The notes below the pieces were generated by a model that saw nothing but the letters and a program-made list of their open reading frames with translations, did not search any database and had not been told where the DNA came from. From Sinorhizobium sp. RAC02 (GTDB lineage: Bacteria > Pseudomonadota > Alphaproteobacteria > Rhizobiales > Rhizobiaceae): a stretch of DNA of 64,000 nt. The stretch is from NCBI RefSeq assembly GCF_001713395.1, contig NZ_CP016450.1:2108001-2172000 (forward strand), given 5' to 3'. The translations under genes and the position numbers were made by a program. This document shows, piece after piece, positions 36,030-44,606 of this stretch (position 1 is the first letter of the stretch; each line of letters opens with the position of its first letter).

Positions 36030-36848
36030 ATGGTTCAGGCATCTGGTCTGATGAAGGGCAAGCGCGGCGTCATCATGGGCGTCGCCAACAACCGTTCCAT
36101 CGCCTGGGGCATCGCCAAGGCTATCCACGCACAGGGCGCCGAGATCGCCTTCACCTATCAGGGCGATGCGCTGAAGAAGCGCGTCGAGCCGCTGGCTGCC
36201 GAAATCGGCGCCGTGCTGGCGGGTGATTGCGATGTTTCCGACGAAGCGTCGATCGATGCGGTCTTCGACAATGTCGAGAAGATGTGGGGCAAGATCGACT
36301 TCATCGTGCACGCCATCGGCTTTTCCGACAAGGACGAGCTGACCGGCCGCTACGTCGACACGACGCCGGGCAACTTCGCCAAGACGATGCAGATCTCGGT
36401 CTATTCCTTCACGTCGGTCGCCCGCCGTGCGGAAAAGCTGATGACCGACGGCGGCTCGATGCTGACGCTGACCTATTACGGCGCGGAAAAGGTCATGCCG
36501 AACTACAACGTCATGGGCGTTGCCAAGGCTGCACTCGAGGCGAGCGTGAAATACCTCGCCGTCGACCTCGGCCCGAAGAACATCCGCGTCAATGCCATTT
36601 CGGCCGGCCCGATCAAGACGCTCGCGGCCGCCGGCATCGGCGACTTCCGCTATATCCTCAAGTGGAACGAGTACAACGCGCCGCTGCGCCGTACCGTCAC
36701 CATCGAGGAAGTGGGCGATGTCGGCCTCTACATGCTGTCCGACCTGTCGCGCTCGGTGACCGGCGAAACGCACCATGCCGACAGCGGCTACCATGTCGTC
36801 GGCATGAAGGCCGTGGACGCGCCGGACATTTCTGTCGCCAAGGATTAA
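36030..36848 (+). CDS. fabI: Enoyl-ACP reductase (NADH)
   Basis: This 272-residue short-chain dehydrogenase reduces enoyl-ACP in fatty-acid elongation. It starts MVQASGLMKGKRGVIMGVAN, with GGGG upstream. An in-frame TTG 20 codons earlier is not needed. The nucleotide loop GVANNRSIAWGIAKAI and the catalytic Y-x6-K of FabI (YNVMGVAKAALEASVK) are intact, as is SAGPIKTLAAAGI. It precedes a histidine phosphatase gene by 22 bases. In rhizobia two FabI paralogues are usual, and this is the typical one in this gene neighbourhood. Confidence 0.95.
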   Translation: MVQASGLMKGKRGVIMGVANNRSIAWGIAKAIHAQGAEIAFTYQGDALKKRVEPLAAEIGAVLAGDCDVSDEASIDAVFDNVEKMWGKIDFIVHAIGFSDKDELTGRYVDTTPGNFAKTMQISVYSFTSVARRAEKLMTDGGSMLTLTYYGAEKVMPNYNVMGVAKAALEASVKYLAVDLGPKNIRVNAISAGPIKTLAAAGIGDFRYILKWNEYNAPLRRTVTIEEVGDVGLYMLSDLSRSVTGETHHADSGYHVVGMKAVDAPDISVAKD

Positions 36849-36870
36849 ACGGACCGCGGGACCCTCTGCC

Positions 36871-37452
36871 TTGCTTATCTACATGATCCGACACGGCCAG
36901 ACCGCGTGGAATGCAGAGGGCAGGCTGCAAGGGCAGAAGGATATCCCGCTGAATGATACCGGCCGCAAGCAGGCGGCCGGTAACGGCACGGCCCTCAAGG
37001 GCATTCTCGGCAAGACGGTTTCCGATTTCGATTTCGTGGCAAGCCCGCTTGGGCGCACGCGCGAGACGATGGAGATCCTGCGCCGCGCCATGGGCCTCGA
37101 TCCCCTCGCCTACCGCACCGATCCGCGCCTCGTCGAAGTCTCCTTCGGTGACTGGGAAGGCCATACGTTGCCCGAGCTTGCGGCGCAGGCGCCGGAGCGC
37201 GTCGAGGAGCGCCGCCACGCGAAGTGGAACTTCATACCGCCGGGCGACGATGCCGAGAGTTACGAGATCCTCTCCTGGCGCATCGCCTCATGGCTTGCCG
37301 ACGTGCGCCAGCCGACCGTCTGCGTCAGCCATGGCGGCGTGTTCCGCGCGGCCTTCCGCCTGCATGGCATGGGTGAGGAAGAGGCAGCCAACACGCCGAT
37401 CCATCAGGACCGGCTGCTACGCATCGATGCGACTGGCATGCACTGGCTGTGA
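36871..37452 (+). CDS. Histidine phosphatase (phosphoglycerate mutase-like) protein
   Basis: This 193-residue protein starts with TTG (MLIYMIRHGQTAWNAEGRLQ). It has the catalytic RHG motif at residues 7-9 with His8, SPLGRTRETMEIL, a late VSHGGVFRA with the second histidine, and the acid proton donor in VEVSFGDWEGHTL. It belongs to the GpmB/CobC group, and a true mutase role is unlikely to be provable from sequence. It is 22 bases after fabI, so it is likely to be cotranscribed. Confidence 0.9.
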   Translation: MLIYMIRHGQTAWNAEGRLQGQKDIPLNDTGRKQAAGNGTALKGILGKTVSDFDFVASPLGRTRETMEILRRAMGLDPLAYRTDPRLVEVSFGDWEGHTLPELAAQAPERVEERRHAKWNFIPPGDDAESYEILSWRIASWLADVRQPTVCVSHGGVFRAAFRLHGMGEEEAANTPIHQDRLLRIDATGMHWL

Positions 37453-37466
37453 GGAGCGATTAAATC

Positions 37467-37727
37467 CTACTGGATGATTTCGAGGTCGTTGATGACGCGC
37501 TTGCCATCCACTTCGGTGTAGAACACCAGCACCTTCACGCCCGGTGTCAGGCCTTCGAAGTTGAACTCTTCCGGCGCCTGGTACTTCTTGCCGTCGTCGA
37601 GCGACAGGCTGAGGTTCGTCGTATCGACATTCGTGATGGTGGCCTCGACGTCGGCGCTTTCTGCCGATGCAGTCAGTGGCGAGAGGAAAACAGCCATAGC
37701 CATCAGAGCGGCGATCAGAAGGCGCAT
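37467..37727 (-). CDS. DUF1344 small secreted protein
   Basis: This 86-residue protein starts MRLLIAALMAMAVFLSPLTA and has a signal peptide ending near SAES. The core is DVEATITNVDTTNLSLSLDDGKKYQAP, with VKVLVFYTEVDGKRVINDL, the DUF1344 fold (an OB-like beta barrel). Function is unknown, and the family is nearly confined to Rhizobiales. AGGGA lies nine bases upstream of the chosen ATG. It converges on the phosphatase gene 14 bases away. Confidence 0.85.
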   Translation of the reverse strand: MRLLIAALMAMAVFLSPLTASAESADVEATITNVDTTNLSLSLDDGKKYQAPEEFNFEGLTPGVKVLVFYTEVDGKRVINDLEIIQ

Positions 37728-37997
37728 CGTGCGAATCCCTGGAAATGAATCGGTCTTTTTGCTGGCCATCAGATGCCCCCCAAATATGGCGAAATTTGCC
37801 CGCCCCCGCGGTCGTGTGAAATGGATGGCCGGAAAGGCCCCGTGAATCAAGGCGGGCGCAGCGCTCATCCCCGGGATTGTCGGACAAATGCGGCACAGCC
37901 GCGCCTTGTCGAGCGGAAATGCAAGTATTTCAGCTGCTTATAAATGCAATTTTAAGGAAACAAGCCGTACCGTTTTGCAACAAACGGGAACTGTCTT

Positions 37998-40900
37998 TTG
38001 CACCTGCCTGCCGCCCTTCGCCGCCATCTGGCGTCCATTGCAGAATGGGCGCGGCCGTCGCTCGTTCCCGCGGCGATTGCCGGCTGCGTCATCCTGACGG
38101 CGGGCATCATCTACGAGCGGCAGAACGCGAACATTTACCGCAACGAGCTGCAGAACCATGTCGCGGGCGACCTCGCACTCGTCGGCGCCCGCCTGCAGAG
38201 CGAGGTGAACAGCAATGTGGCGGCGCTGCGGAGCGTCGCCAACATGTTCGCCGTGGCGCCGGAGCAGGCGACCCTGCAGTTCAATGTCTTCGCCCGCAAG
38301 CTGATGCTGCAGAACACCCATTTCCGCCGTGTCGGCGTCGCACCCGGCGGCAAGGTCACGCAGGCCTTCCCGCTCGATGGCAACCAGCATTATCTCGGCA
38401 CCAATTTCAGCCGCTTCAACTCCTTCCGCATGGCCGCCCAGACCGATCGCTCGCGCGGGCGCCCGCTGATGTTCGGGCCGGTGGAATTCGCCAAGGGCGG
38501 GCGCGGCTTCAACCTCTTCATGCCGGTCTTCACCAATGTCGACGCCCGACCTTACTTCTGGGGTTACATCGACGGGGTGATAGACGAGCGCAAGCTCTTC
38601 ACCGATGCCGGCCTGATCGATCCCGACCGGCACAACCCGCCGGGCTTTTCAGCGCACTCCGCCGATATCCAACTGGCCATCCGCGATGTCAGCGTACCGG
38701 ACAACATCGTCGACCCCTTCTTCGGCGATGCCGAGATTTTTGAAAGCACACCCATCGTCCAGGTGCTGGATTTTCCAGGCGGTCGCTGGGAGCTGGCCGC
38801 CATTCCGGCGAAGGGCTGGCATCATCCGCCGGAAAACCTGACGCAGATCCGGCTCATCATCATCGCCGCCGCTCTCATCATCATCGTACCGATCTTCCTG
38901 ACCGGCGGCCTCGTCAGCGAGCGCCAGCGCAACATTGCCCGGCTCAGGGCGCGCGAACGGCAAGTGAAGTCGCTCTCGCAACGTCTCGACATTGCGCTTG
39001 ACGCGTCCAAGATCGGCATCTGGGAAATCGAGCTTGCAACCGGCGCGCGCAACTGGGACGCCCAGATGCACCGCCTGCATGGCTTCTCTGAAGAGGCGAC
39101 GCCGAACGATCACGAATGGCGCTCGGTTCTCCACCCGGACGACGTCGCCACCGCCAAGGCCCAGATGGACCTGATCTGCGCCGGCGGCAGCGAATACAAG
39201 TCGCAATACCGCATCCTCATGCCGGACGGCAGCTGGCACTATATCCGCAATGTCGGCTCGCGCCTCGCCGGCCCGAACGGCGAAGACAAGCTGACCGGCA
39301 TCAGCTGGGACGTCACCGAGGACGTGCTGCTCAATCAGGCCCTGAAGACCGCCAAGGAACAGGCCGACATCCAGAACGCCGAGCTTGCCAAGCTGACGCA
39401 GCGCCTCGACCTGGCGCTCGATTCCTATGAATGCGGCCTCTGGGAGGCCGATCTGGAGGATGGGCTTACCCTGTGGGACGAGCGCATGCACCAGCTCTAC
39501 GGCGTCACCAACACGGGAAGCCGCATCACGCACGACACCTGGATCAACGCCATCCATCCCGACGACCGGGAGGAGGCGGAAGGCAAGGCCGACCAGACCA
39601 TCCGCGAAAACGTGCCCTACATGCGCACCTCACGGGTGGTTCACCCCGATGGGACGATCCGCCATGTGCAGTCGGTCGGCAAGCTCCATGTCGGGCAGGA
39701 CGGCCGCCGCAAGCTCGTCGGCCTCGCCTTCGACGTCACCAGCGACGTGCAGATGACCGCCCGCCTCAAGGAGGCCAAGGAGCGCTCCGAGCTGCAGAAC
39801 ACCGAGCTGGAGCAGACGACCCGCCGCCTCGACCTCGCGCTCGATTCCTACCAGTGCGGCCTGTGGGAAGCCGACCTGAACCGCGGCCGGACCTTCTGGG
39901 ACCTCCGCATGCATCAGCTCTATGGGCTGACCTTCACCGATGGCATCGTTACGCAGGAAGCCTGGCTTGGTGCCATGCACCCGGATGACCGGGCAGCGAT
40001 CATCGAAAACGTCGAACGCTGCATCGCGCAGGACCTGCCCTATGTGCACGAGGCGCGCGTCGTTCTGCCCGGGGGAGAAATCCGCCATGTGCGTTCCGTC
40101 GGCAAGATCCACTATGGTCATGGCGCTACCCGCAGGCTCATCGGCCTCGCCTTCGACGTCACCGAGGACGTCGTGCTGCGCGAACATCTCAAGGCCGCCA
40201 AGACGCAGACCGACGCCAAGAACCTGGAACTCGAACAGGCGAAGGTCCGCATCGAGCACAACGCCCTGCACGACCCGCTGACCAGCCTTGGCAACCGTCG
40301 CAAGCTCGACGACGAACTGACAGCCATCGCCGCGCTCAGCACGACCGCTGACGTGCGCGTCGGCATCCTCCATATCGACCTCGACCGCTTCAAGCAGATC
40401 AACGACACGCTCGGCCATGCAGCCGGCGATGCCCTGCTCGTGCATGCCTCGCAGGTGCTGCGCGCCTCGGTGCGCGAGGGCGATCTTGTTGCCCGCATCG
40501 GCGGCGACGAATTTGTCGTGGTGGTGGCCGATACGACGGACGAGGCCTATCTCAGCGGATTGTCGCGCCGCATCATCACGCTGATGCAGCAGCCCGTCGA
40601 GTATGAAGGCCATCTCTGCCGCTTCGGCGTCAGCATCGGCATCGCGCTCGCCGAGGGCCGGGCGGTCGACACCGCCAAGCTGCTGGTCAACGCCGACATC
40701 GCGCTCTACCGCGCCAAGGCGATGGGGCGCAACCGGCACGAATTCTTCACGCAGGCGCTGCAAGCCGAAATCATCTCGAACAAGCGCATCGCCGACGACA
40801 TTCTGTCCGGCATCGAGAACAACGAATTCGTTCCCTACTACCAGCCGCAGATCGATGCCGGTACGCTGAAGCTCGCCGGTGCCGAGGCGCTCATCCGCTG

Positions 40901-41552
40901 GAACCACCCGCGCGACGGCCTGCTGACACCTGACCGCTTCCTGAAGATCGCCGAGGACCTCAACGTCATGGCGACGCTCGACCGCATCGTGCTGGAAAAG
41001 GCGCTGCTCGACTGTGCCCGCTGGGCGGCGCGCGGCCTGATCATGCCGAAGATCTCGGTCAACGTCTCCGCCAAACGCCTGCGTGACGAAAGCCTGATCG
41101 ACAGCCTCACCGGCCTTTCCATCCAGCCCGGCCAGATCGCCTTCGAACTGGTCGAATCGATCTTCCTCGACGAGAGCGACGACATCGTTCTCTCCAATCT
41201 CGAGCGCATCAAGGCGCTCGGCATCGACATCGAGATCGATGATTTCGGCACCGGCCACACCTCCATCGTCAGCCTGCTGAAGCTGAAGCCCAAGCGCCTG
41301 AAGATCGACCGCCAACTCGTCGCGCCTATCCTGTCCTCGCGCGACGAACAGGCACTGGTGCGCTCGATCATCGAGATCGGCCGCTCGCTCAATATCGAGA
41401 TCGTCGCCGAAGGCGTCGAGACCATGGAACACGCCGAAATGCTCGGCCTGCTGGGTTGCGACCTCCTGCAGGGCTACGCCTTCGCCAAGCCGCTATCGCG
41501 CGATGCGTTCCTGGCCTTCGGCACCGAGATGCGCTGGAAACTGGCGTCTTAG
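37998..41552 (+). CDS. CHASE-PAS(x3)-GGDEF-EAL cyclic-di-GMP protein
   Basis: This 1184-residue protein begins with TTG at 37998 (MHLPAALRRHLASIAEW). The first helix is at about residues 19-40 and the CHASE sensory domain at about 45-280 in the periplasm. A second helix (IAAALIIIVPIFLTGGLV) follows at about 285-305. Three PAS/PAC modules (about 325, 467 and 612 onward) are close copies of each other, with LDLALDSYECGLWEADL and LDLALDSYQCGLWEADL. The GGDEF domain keeps RIGGDEF (near 834) and the EAL domain keeps GAEALIRW, DDFGTGHTSIV and KIDRQL. Both activities could therefore be present. The three repeated PAS units suggest recent tandem duplication. Confidence 0.93.
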   Translation: MHLPAALRRHLASIAEWARPSLVPAAIAGCVILTAGIIYERQNANIYRNELQNHVAGDLALVGARLQSEVNSNVAALRSVANMFAVAPEQATLQFNVFARKLMLQNTHFRRVGVAPGGKVTQAFPLDGNQHYLGTNFSRFNSFRMAAQTDRSRGRPLMFGPVEFAKGGRGFNLFMPVFTNVDARPYFWGYIDGVIDERKLFTDAGLIDPDRHNPPGFSAHSADIQLAIRDVSVPDNIVDPFFGDAEIFESTPIVQVLDFPGGRWELAAIPAKGWHHPPENLTQIRLIIIAAALIIIVPIFLTGGLVSERQRNIARLRARERQVKSLSQRLDIALDASKIGIWEIELATGARNWDAQMHRLHGFSEEATPNDHEWRSVLHPDDVATAKAQMDLICAGGSEYKSQYRILMPDGSWHYIRNVGSRLAGPNGEDKLTGISWDVTEDVLLNQALKTAKEQADIQNAELAKLTQRLDLALDSYECGLWEADLEDGLTLWDERMHQLYGVTNTGSRITHDTWINAIHPDDREEAEGKADQTIRENVPYMRTSRVVHPDGTIRHVQSVGKLHVGQDGRRKLVGLAFDVTSDVQMTARLKEAKERSELQNTELEQTTRRLDLALDSYQCGLWEADLNRGRTFWDLRMHQLYGLTFTDGIVTQEAWLGAMHPDDRAAIIENVERCIAQDLPYVHEARVVLPGGEIRHVRSVGKIHYGHGATRRLIGLAFDVTEDVVLREHLKAAKTQTDAKNLELEQAKVRIEHNALHDPLTSLGNRRKLDDELTAIAALSTTADVRVGILHIDLDRFKQINDTLGHAAGDALLVHASQVLRASVREGDLVARIGGDEFVVVVADTTDEAYLSGLSRRIITLMQQPVEYEGHLCRFGVSIGIALAEGRAVDTAKLLVNADIALYRAKAMGRNRHEFFTQALQAEIISNKRIADDILSGIENNEFVPYYQPQIDAGTLKLAGAEALIRWNHPRDGLLTPDRFLKIAEDLNVMATLDRIVLEKALLDCARWAARGLIMPKISVNVSAKRLRDESLIDSLTGLSIQPGQIAFELVESIFLDESDDIVLSNLERIKALGIDIEIDDFGTGHTSIVSLLKLKPKRLKIDRQLVAPILSSRDEQALVRSIIEIGRSLNIEIVAEGVETMEHAEMLGLLGCDLLQGYAFAKPLSRDAFLAFGTEMRWKLAS

Positions 41553-41641
41553 GTCTCTTCCTTCAATCGGCGGCTTCCCCTCTCGTCGGGCAGGGTCCCT
41601 TCGAGAGCTTCGTTTATGCCGCCATGCTGATCCTGCCGCCT

Positions 41642-41671
41642 AAATCCTTTGGTAACCATATGTAAGGATTT
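41642..41671 (+). promoter_or_regulatory. Inverted repeat covering the ribosome site of the orphan gene
   Basis: AAATCCTT (41642-41649) and AAGGATTT (41664-41671) are a perfect eight-base inverted repeat. The AAGGA of the right arm is the ribosome site for the ATG at 41678. In RNA the stem would hide it. Equally it could be a protein-binding site. Confidence 0.45.
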
Positions 41672-41677
41672 CGCGCT

Positions 41678-42202
41678 ATGCTGGAATCGACATCACGAAC
41701 CCACAATCTACGGGAACTCCATATGTTGAATGCGAGCACCATAGGCCCGAGCATCATGGCGGAGCTTGATCGGCACAGATCTGGCCCAAAGATTTCAGAT
41801 TTCTCGAACTGGAGAACTCCACCAGCATCGGCTGTCCGCACTCTCGATGAACTTCCACCGGAGGCTCGAGAGAGTGTGGGTCGCGCAATCGAAAATGCTA
41901 AGCGAGTAAGGGCTGGCTTGCACCTCATGCCACCTGACAGGTCGAAGGACTTCACGGATACAAAGATACGCGAGGCGATTGGCAAGGCCGATATCACCGC
42001 CCTGAGCGACGAGCAGGTCGAGCAACAAATCGAGCTTTTTGCTCATGTGAGACACAGCGGCCGCACAGAAGAATTCGCATTCTTCGGAAAGAATGGCGAC
42101 CAGACGACGACGTCGATGACGCAGTTCATCATCTGGCTTCAGGAGCGCCGGGATGCGGAGACCGACGACGGAACCTATTCACCCAACGTTTCGAAGGCGT
42201 AG
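41678..42202 (+). CDS. Orphan hypothetical protein
   Basis: This 174-residue soluble protein begins MLESTSRTHNLRELHMLNAS. I do not recognise a family. It is charged and mostly helical, with ELPPEARESVGRAIENAKRV, a KIREAIGKADITALSDEQVE segment and a C-terminal MTQFIIWLQERRDAET. Codon use is visibly less GC-biased than in flanking genes (GAT, AAA and AGA are frequent), a sign of recent acquisition. The SD AAGGA is nine to ten bases upstream, within an inverted repeat. A second ATG at 41723 is possible. It sits between the CHASE/PAS protein and aroC, with no partner. Confidence 0.7.
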   Translation: MLESTSRTHNLRELHMLNASTIGPSIMAELDRHRSGPKISDFSNWRTPPASAVRTLDELPPEARESVGRAIENAKRVRAGLHLMPPDRSKDFTDTKIREAIGKADITALSDEQVEQQIELFAHVRHSGRTEEFAFFGKNGDQTTTSMTQFIIWLQERRDAETDDGTYSPNVSKA

Positions 42203-42257
42203 CCCGAGCGGCCGGCTCGCGCAAAAGCCGACATACTGTGCGAAACCCTTGTCCCAC

Positions 42258-42282
42258 CCCTCTCTTTTCCACTAAGAGAGGG
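42258..42282 (+). terminator. Stem-loop between orphan gene and aroC
   Basis: CCCTCTCTT, loop TTCCACT, AAGAGAGGG form a nine-pair perfect stem. No T run follows (ACCACTTC), so it could be a weak terminator of the orphan gene or a leader structure of aroC, which starts 28 bases later. Confidence 0.45.
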
Positions 42283-42310
42283 ACCACTTCTATCGGGTCC
42301 GGTTCCGCTC

Positions 42311-43408
42311 ATGTCGCACAACACTTTCGGTCATCTTTTCCGCGTCACCACCTGGGGCGAAAGCCATGGCATCGCGCTCGGCTGCGTGGTGGACGGTTGC
42401 CCGCCCGGCATCCGTTTCACGCTCGCCGAAATCCAGGCCTGGCTCGACAAGCGCAAGCCCGGCCAGTCGCGTTTCGTGACGCAGCGCCGCGAGGACGACC
42501 TCGTCAAGGTGCTCTCCGGCGTGATGATGGACGAGGACGGCGAGACGATGATCACAACCGGCACGCCGATCTCCATGATGATCGAGAACACCGACCAGCG
42601 CTCCAAGGATTATGGCGAGATCGCACGGCAGTATCGCCCCGGCCACGCCGACTACACCTATGACACCAAATACGGCATCCGCGACTATCGCGGCGGCGGC
42701 CGTTCCTCCGCCCGCGAGACCGCGGCGCGCGTCGCCGCCGGCGGCCTTGCCCGCAAGGTGGTGCCGGGCCTCACTGTCCGCGCAGCACTGGTGCAGATCG
42801 GCAAGCACAAGATCGACCGCAACAACTGGGACTGGAACGAGGTCAACAACAACCCGTTCTTCGCGCCCGACCCCGCCATCGTTCCCGTCTGGGAAGCGTA
42901 TCTCGACAGCGTCCGCAAGGCCGGCTCCTCCATCGGCGCCGTCGTGGAAGTCGTCGCGGAAGGCGTGCCGGCCGGCATCGGCGCGCCGATCTACGGCAAG
43001 CTCGACCAGGACATCGCCTCCCTCCTGATGTCGATCAACGCCGTGAAGGGTGTGGAGATCGGCGACGGGTTTGCCTCCGCCGAACTGAGCGGCGAAGAAA
43101 ACGCCGACGAGATGCGCATGGGCAATGACGGCAATCCGATCTTCCTGTCCAACCATGCCGGCGGTATCCTGGGCGGAATCTCGACCGGCCAGCCGGTGAT
43201 CGCCCGCTTTGCCATCAAGCCGACCTCCTCCATTCTCACCGAGCGCCGCTCGATCGACGCCGACGGCAACAATGTCGACCTGCGCACCAAGGGCCGGCAC
43301 GATCCCTGCGTCGGCATCCGTGCCGTGCCGATCGGCGAGGCCATGGTTGCCTGCGCCGTTGCCGATCACTACTTGCGCGACCGGGGCCAAACCGGCCGTC
43401 TTAAATAG
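42311..43408 (+). CDS. aroC: Chorismate synthase
   Basis: This 365-residue FMN-dependent enzyme converts EPSP to chorismate, the branch point to aromatic amino acids. It starts [20 protein letters not shown]. The signature [36 protein letters not shown] with [15 protein letters not shown], and a late [17 protein letters not shown] are all intact. It is immediately followed by ribB after nine bases, so they are likely to be cotranscribed. Confidence 0.97.
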   Translation: MSHNTFGHLFRVTTWGESHGIALGCVVDGCPPGIRFTLAEIQAWLDKRKPGQSRFVTQRREDDLVKVLSGVMMDEDGETMITTGTPISMMIENTDQRSKDYGEIARQYRPGHADYTYDTKYGIRDYRGGGRSSARETAARVAAGGLARKVVPGLTVRAALVQIGKHKIDRNNWDWNEVNNNPFFAPDPAIVPVWEAYLDSVRKAGSSIGAVVEVVAEGVPAGIGAPIYGKLDQDIASLLMSINAVKGVEIGDGFASAELSGEENADEMRMGNDGNPIFLSNHAGGILGGISTGQPVIARFAIKPTSSILTERRSIDADGNNVDLRTKGRHDPCVGIRAVPIGEAMVACAVADHYLRDRGQTGRLK

Positions 43409-43417
43409 GAGCCTGCC

Positions 43418-44518
43418 ATGAGCTACGACCAGAAGCGTGTCGTCGATGCTATCCGCGCCTTCGAGGCCGGCGAAATCGTCGTCGTCATGGATGACGACGG
43501 CCGCGAGAACGAGGGCGATCTGATCGTCGCGGCCGTGCATTGCACGCCGGAAAAGATGGCCTTCATCGTGCGCCACACCTCCGGCATCGTCTGCACGCCG
43601 ATGCCGCGCGAGGAAGCCAAGCGCCTCAACCTCAACGCCATGGTGGCGGAAAACGATTCGGCGCACACCACCGCCTTCACCGTTTCCGTCGATTTCAAGC
43701 ACGGCACGACCACCGGCATTTCCGCCGACGATCGTACGCTGACGGTGCGCAACCTCGCCAATCCGAATGTTGGTCCGACGGATTTCGTGCGCCCCGGCCA
43801 CATCTTCCCGCTCGTCGCCCGCGAGGGCGGCGTGCTGATGCGTTCGGGCCATACCGAAGCCGCCGTCGATCTCTGCAAGCTTGCAAGCCTGCCGCCGATC
43901 GGCGTGATCAGTGAACTCGTCAACGACGACGGTACCGTCATGCGCGGTCCGCAGGTGGCGAGCTTTGCCGAGACGCATGGCCTCAAGCAGGTCTCCGTCG
44001 CCGACCTCATCGCCTATCGCCAGCGCAAGGAAACGCTGATCGAACAGGTCGACAGCTTCACCATCGACACACCCTACGGCAAGGCCAAGGCGATGACCTA
44101 CACCCTGCCCTGGGACCCGATGCACCACCTCGCCGTCGTCTTCGGCGACATCCGCGACGGTGTGGACATTCCGGTGCGCCTGCATCTCGAAAATGTCGGC
44201 GGCGACGTTTTTGGCGCGGACCGCCAGATCGACGGCATCATGAAGCGCATTGCCGGCGAAGGCCGGGGCGTCATCGTCTACCTGCGCGAGGGCTCGGTCG
44301 GCGTCGGCGCCTCGCAGACCGCCCGCAGAAGCAAGCATGAGGGCGAAGGCCACGACGAGGCGCAGGCGCGCGAAAGCGAATGGCTGGAAATCGGTCTCGG
44401 CGCGCAGATCCTGAAAGATCTCGGCATCACCTCGATCCGCCTGCTGGCCTCCCGCGAGCGCCACTATGTCGGCCTCGAAGGGTTCGGCATCCAGATCAGC
44501 GCGACGGACCTCTGCTGA
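43418..44518 (+). CDS. ribB: 3,4-dihydroxy-2-butanone-4-phosphate synthase with degenerate GTP cyclohydrolase II domain
   Basis: This 366-residue protein has a complete RibB domain (residues 1-205): VVMDDDGRENEGDLIVAA with the acidic loop, TSGIVCTPM, DFVRPGHIFPL and RSGHTEAAVDL. The second domain resembles RibA but is degenerate: the zinc site that normally has three cysteines (HxECxxGD...CDCG) is here HLENVGGDVFGADRQIDG, with Asn, Gln and Asp. GTP hydrolysis is therefore not expected, and a separate RibA elsewhere is inferred. Such hybrids are known in alphaproteobacteria. It is nine bases after aroC. Confidence 0.93.
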   Translation: MSYDQKRVVDAIRAFEAGEIVVVMDDDGRENEGDLIVAAVHCTPEKMAFIVRHTSGIVCTPMPREEAKRLNLNAMVAENDSAHTTAFTVSVDFKHGTTTGISADDRTLTVRNLANPNVGPTDFVRPGHIFPLVAREGGVLMRSGHTEAAVDLCKLASLPPIGVISELVNDDGTVMRGPQVASFAETHGLKQVSVADLIAYRQRKETLIEQVDSFTIDTPYGKAKAMTYTLPWDPMHHLAVVFGDIRDGVDIPVRLHLENVGGDVFGADRQIDGIMKRIAGEGRGVIVYLREGSVGVGASQTARRSKHEGEGHDEAQARESEWLEIGLGAQILKDLGITSIRLLASRERHYVGLEGFGIQISATDLC

Positions 44519-44606
44519 ACTCTGTCGATCACGCTGTAAATTGCCCTTAACACAGAATACAACCTGTGATTAAATTAGCCATGCATCTGTCAGGGGAGGA
44601 CACAGC

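Noticed and set aside
43409..43417. FMN riboswitch for ribB
   Set aside because: Only nine bases separate aroC and ribB, leaving no space for an aptamer.
42290..44464. 724-codon minus-strand open frame across aroC and ribB
   Set aside because: It spans two well-defined genes on the other strand and is a shadow of third-position GC.
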